64,000 nt of DNA, taken from Diabrotica undecimpunctata (taxonomy: Eukaryota; Arthropoda; Insecta; Coleoptera; Chrysomelidae). The stretch covers positions 19,784,235 through 19,848,234 of the forward strand of contig NC_092813.1 of assembly GCF_040954645.1 (NCBI RefSeq), read 5' to 3'. A program made the position numbers and the translations under genes. Numbering within the stretch: position 1 is the stretch's first letter; each line of letters begins with the position of its first letter. The notes beneath the pieces were generated by a model that ran no database searches, was not told the origin of the DNA, and saw only the letters and a program-made list of their open reading frames with translations. This document shows, in pieces, positions 63,581-64,000 of the stretch.

Positions 63581-64000
63581 ATAAAAAGGTTTTTATATTT
63601 AATGGTAAAAAAATATGATCACATAAATGTCAAGTATGAATTATAAAAACTTATTTTAGATAAAAAGTAACCCTTTTAAATTTAGATGTCTGTATAAATA
63701 CTCTTTTAGACTTTACAACGAACTCAATCAATCAATCAATAATTGTAAACTTTTTATCTTGTTCAAAAAGAACTTAAACCGGAGATAAATAGGTACTCTC
63801 AGATCGTAATACAACACTCGACAACACTGTTGGAGTTCAGATTGGTCTGAGAATGTAAACAAATATTCACTAAGGACTTCCGATAATCGTAAAACTAAAC
63901 TAAATGTATATCAATAGGGCGTACTATTGTTAGTAGAACGAACGGTCGTCATTTTGATAGAAAAGTGAAACATAATTTTAATATACAGGGACTCGGACGT
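63581..64000. other. Unassigned stretch to the window end
   Basis: No gene or element end recognised; contains (AATC)n-like short repeats near 63,725-63,740. Confidence 0.45.

Overview
The window is AT-rich eukaryotic DNA made almost entirely of transposable elements of several ages, inserted next to and inside one another. The mix suggests an arthropod, most likely an insect, possibly a beetle: env-bearing Ty3/gypsy (errantivirus-like) elements, Penelope-like elements (PLEs) with GIY-YIG endonucleases, RTE-, Jockey- and CR1-type LINEs, Tc1/mariner relatives, and long (TA)n tracts. The order is an inference from family content only. I see no complete host gene, no rRNA or tRNA and no CRISPR array. 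The two candidates for something other than ordinary transposon debris are a four-exon THAP-like remnant (12,965-13,725) and a tyrosine-recombinase-like gene (60,390-61,204), both damaged.

1-9.7 kb is a nest. A plus-strand Jockey-like LINE (2,281-2,437 and 4,839-6,297) was split by a minus-strand PLE (2,438-4,825; 13-bp target-site duplication, TSD), and that PLE was split by a minus-strand RTE-like LINE (3,634-4,686; 13-bp TSD). A second PLE of the same family follows (about 6,298-7,865). Then comes a Tc1-like transposase gene split by another RTE-like LINE (8,069-9,410; 12-bp TSD). 9.7-14.8 kb holds an orphan ORF, a short MITE, the THAP-like remnant and a CR1-like LINE fragment. 14.8-17.2 kb is a mariner-type element with long inverted ends, set in (TA)n. 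18-24.2 kb holds five decayed LINE reverse-transcriptase pieces on both strands.

25.2-39.1 kb carries two related env-bearing LTR retrotransposons back to back in one (TA)n tract. Element 1 (minus, 25,195-32,244) has open gag, pol and env frames and nearly identical LTRs. Element 2 (plus, 32,315-39,143) has the same layout but is broken in every gene. 39.2-40.7 kb is a large palindrome made of two PLE 3' ends. 41.3-45.3 kb is a LINE with an intact ORF1 and a twice-broken ORF2, followed by a decayed Tc1-like transposase.

47.8-53.0 kb is the best-preserved element: a PLE with an uninterrupted 832-codon RT/GIY-YIG ORF between two 828-bp direct pseudo-LTRs, preceded by a 1.5-kb inverted partial copy, the whole flanked by a 12-bp TSD. 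Each pseudo-LTR carries a hammerhead-ribozyme-like motif. It landed at the start of a LINE ORF1. 54.1-59.25 kb is a second mariner copy carrying a 2.26-kb TGTAAC...GTTACA insertion and a 415-bp LINE insertion with a 13-bp TSD. 59.3-64 kb holds hairpins, the recombinase-like gene, a minus-strand RTE-like LINE and a possible pogo/Tigger-like relic.

No genes here act together as a host pathway. The functional units are the elements themselves: gag-pol-env of LTR element 1 and the RT-endonuclease protein of the PLE.
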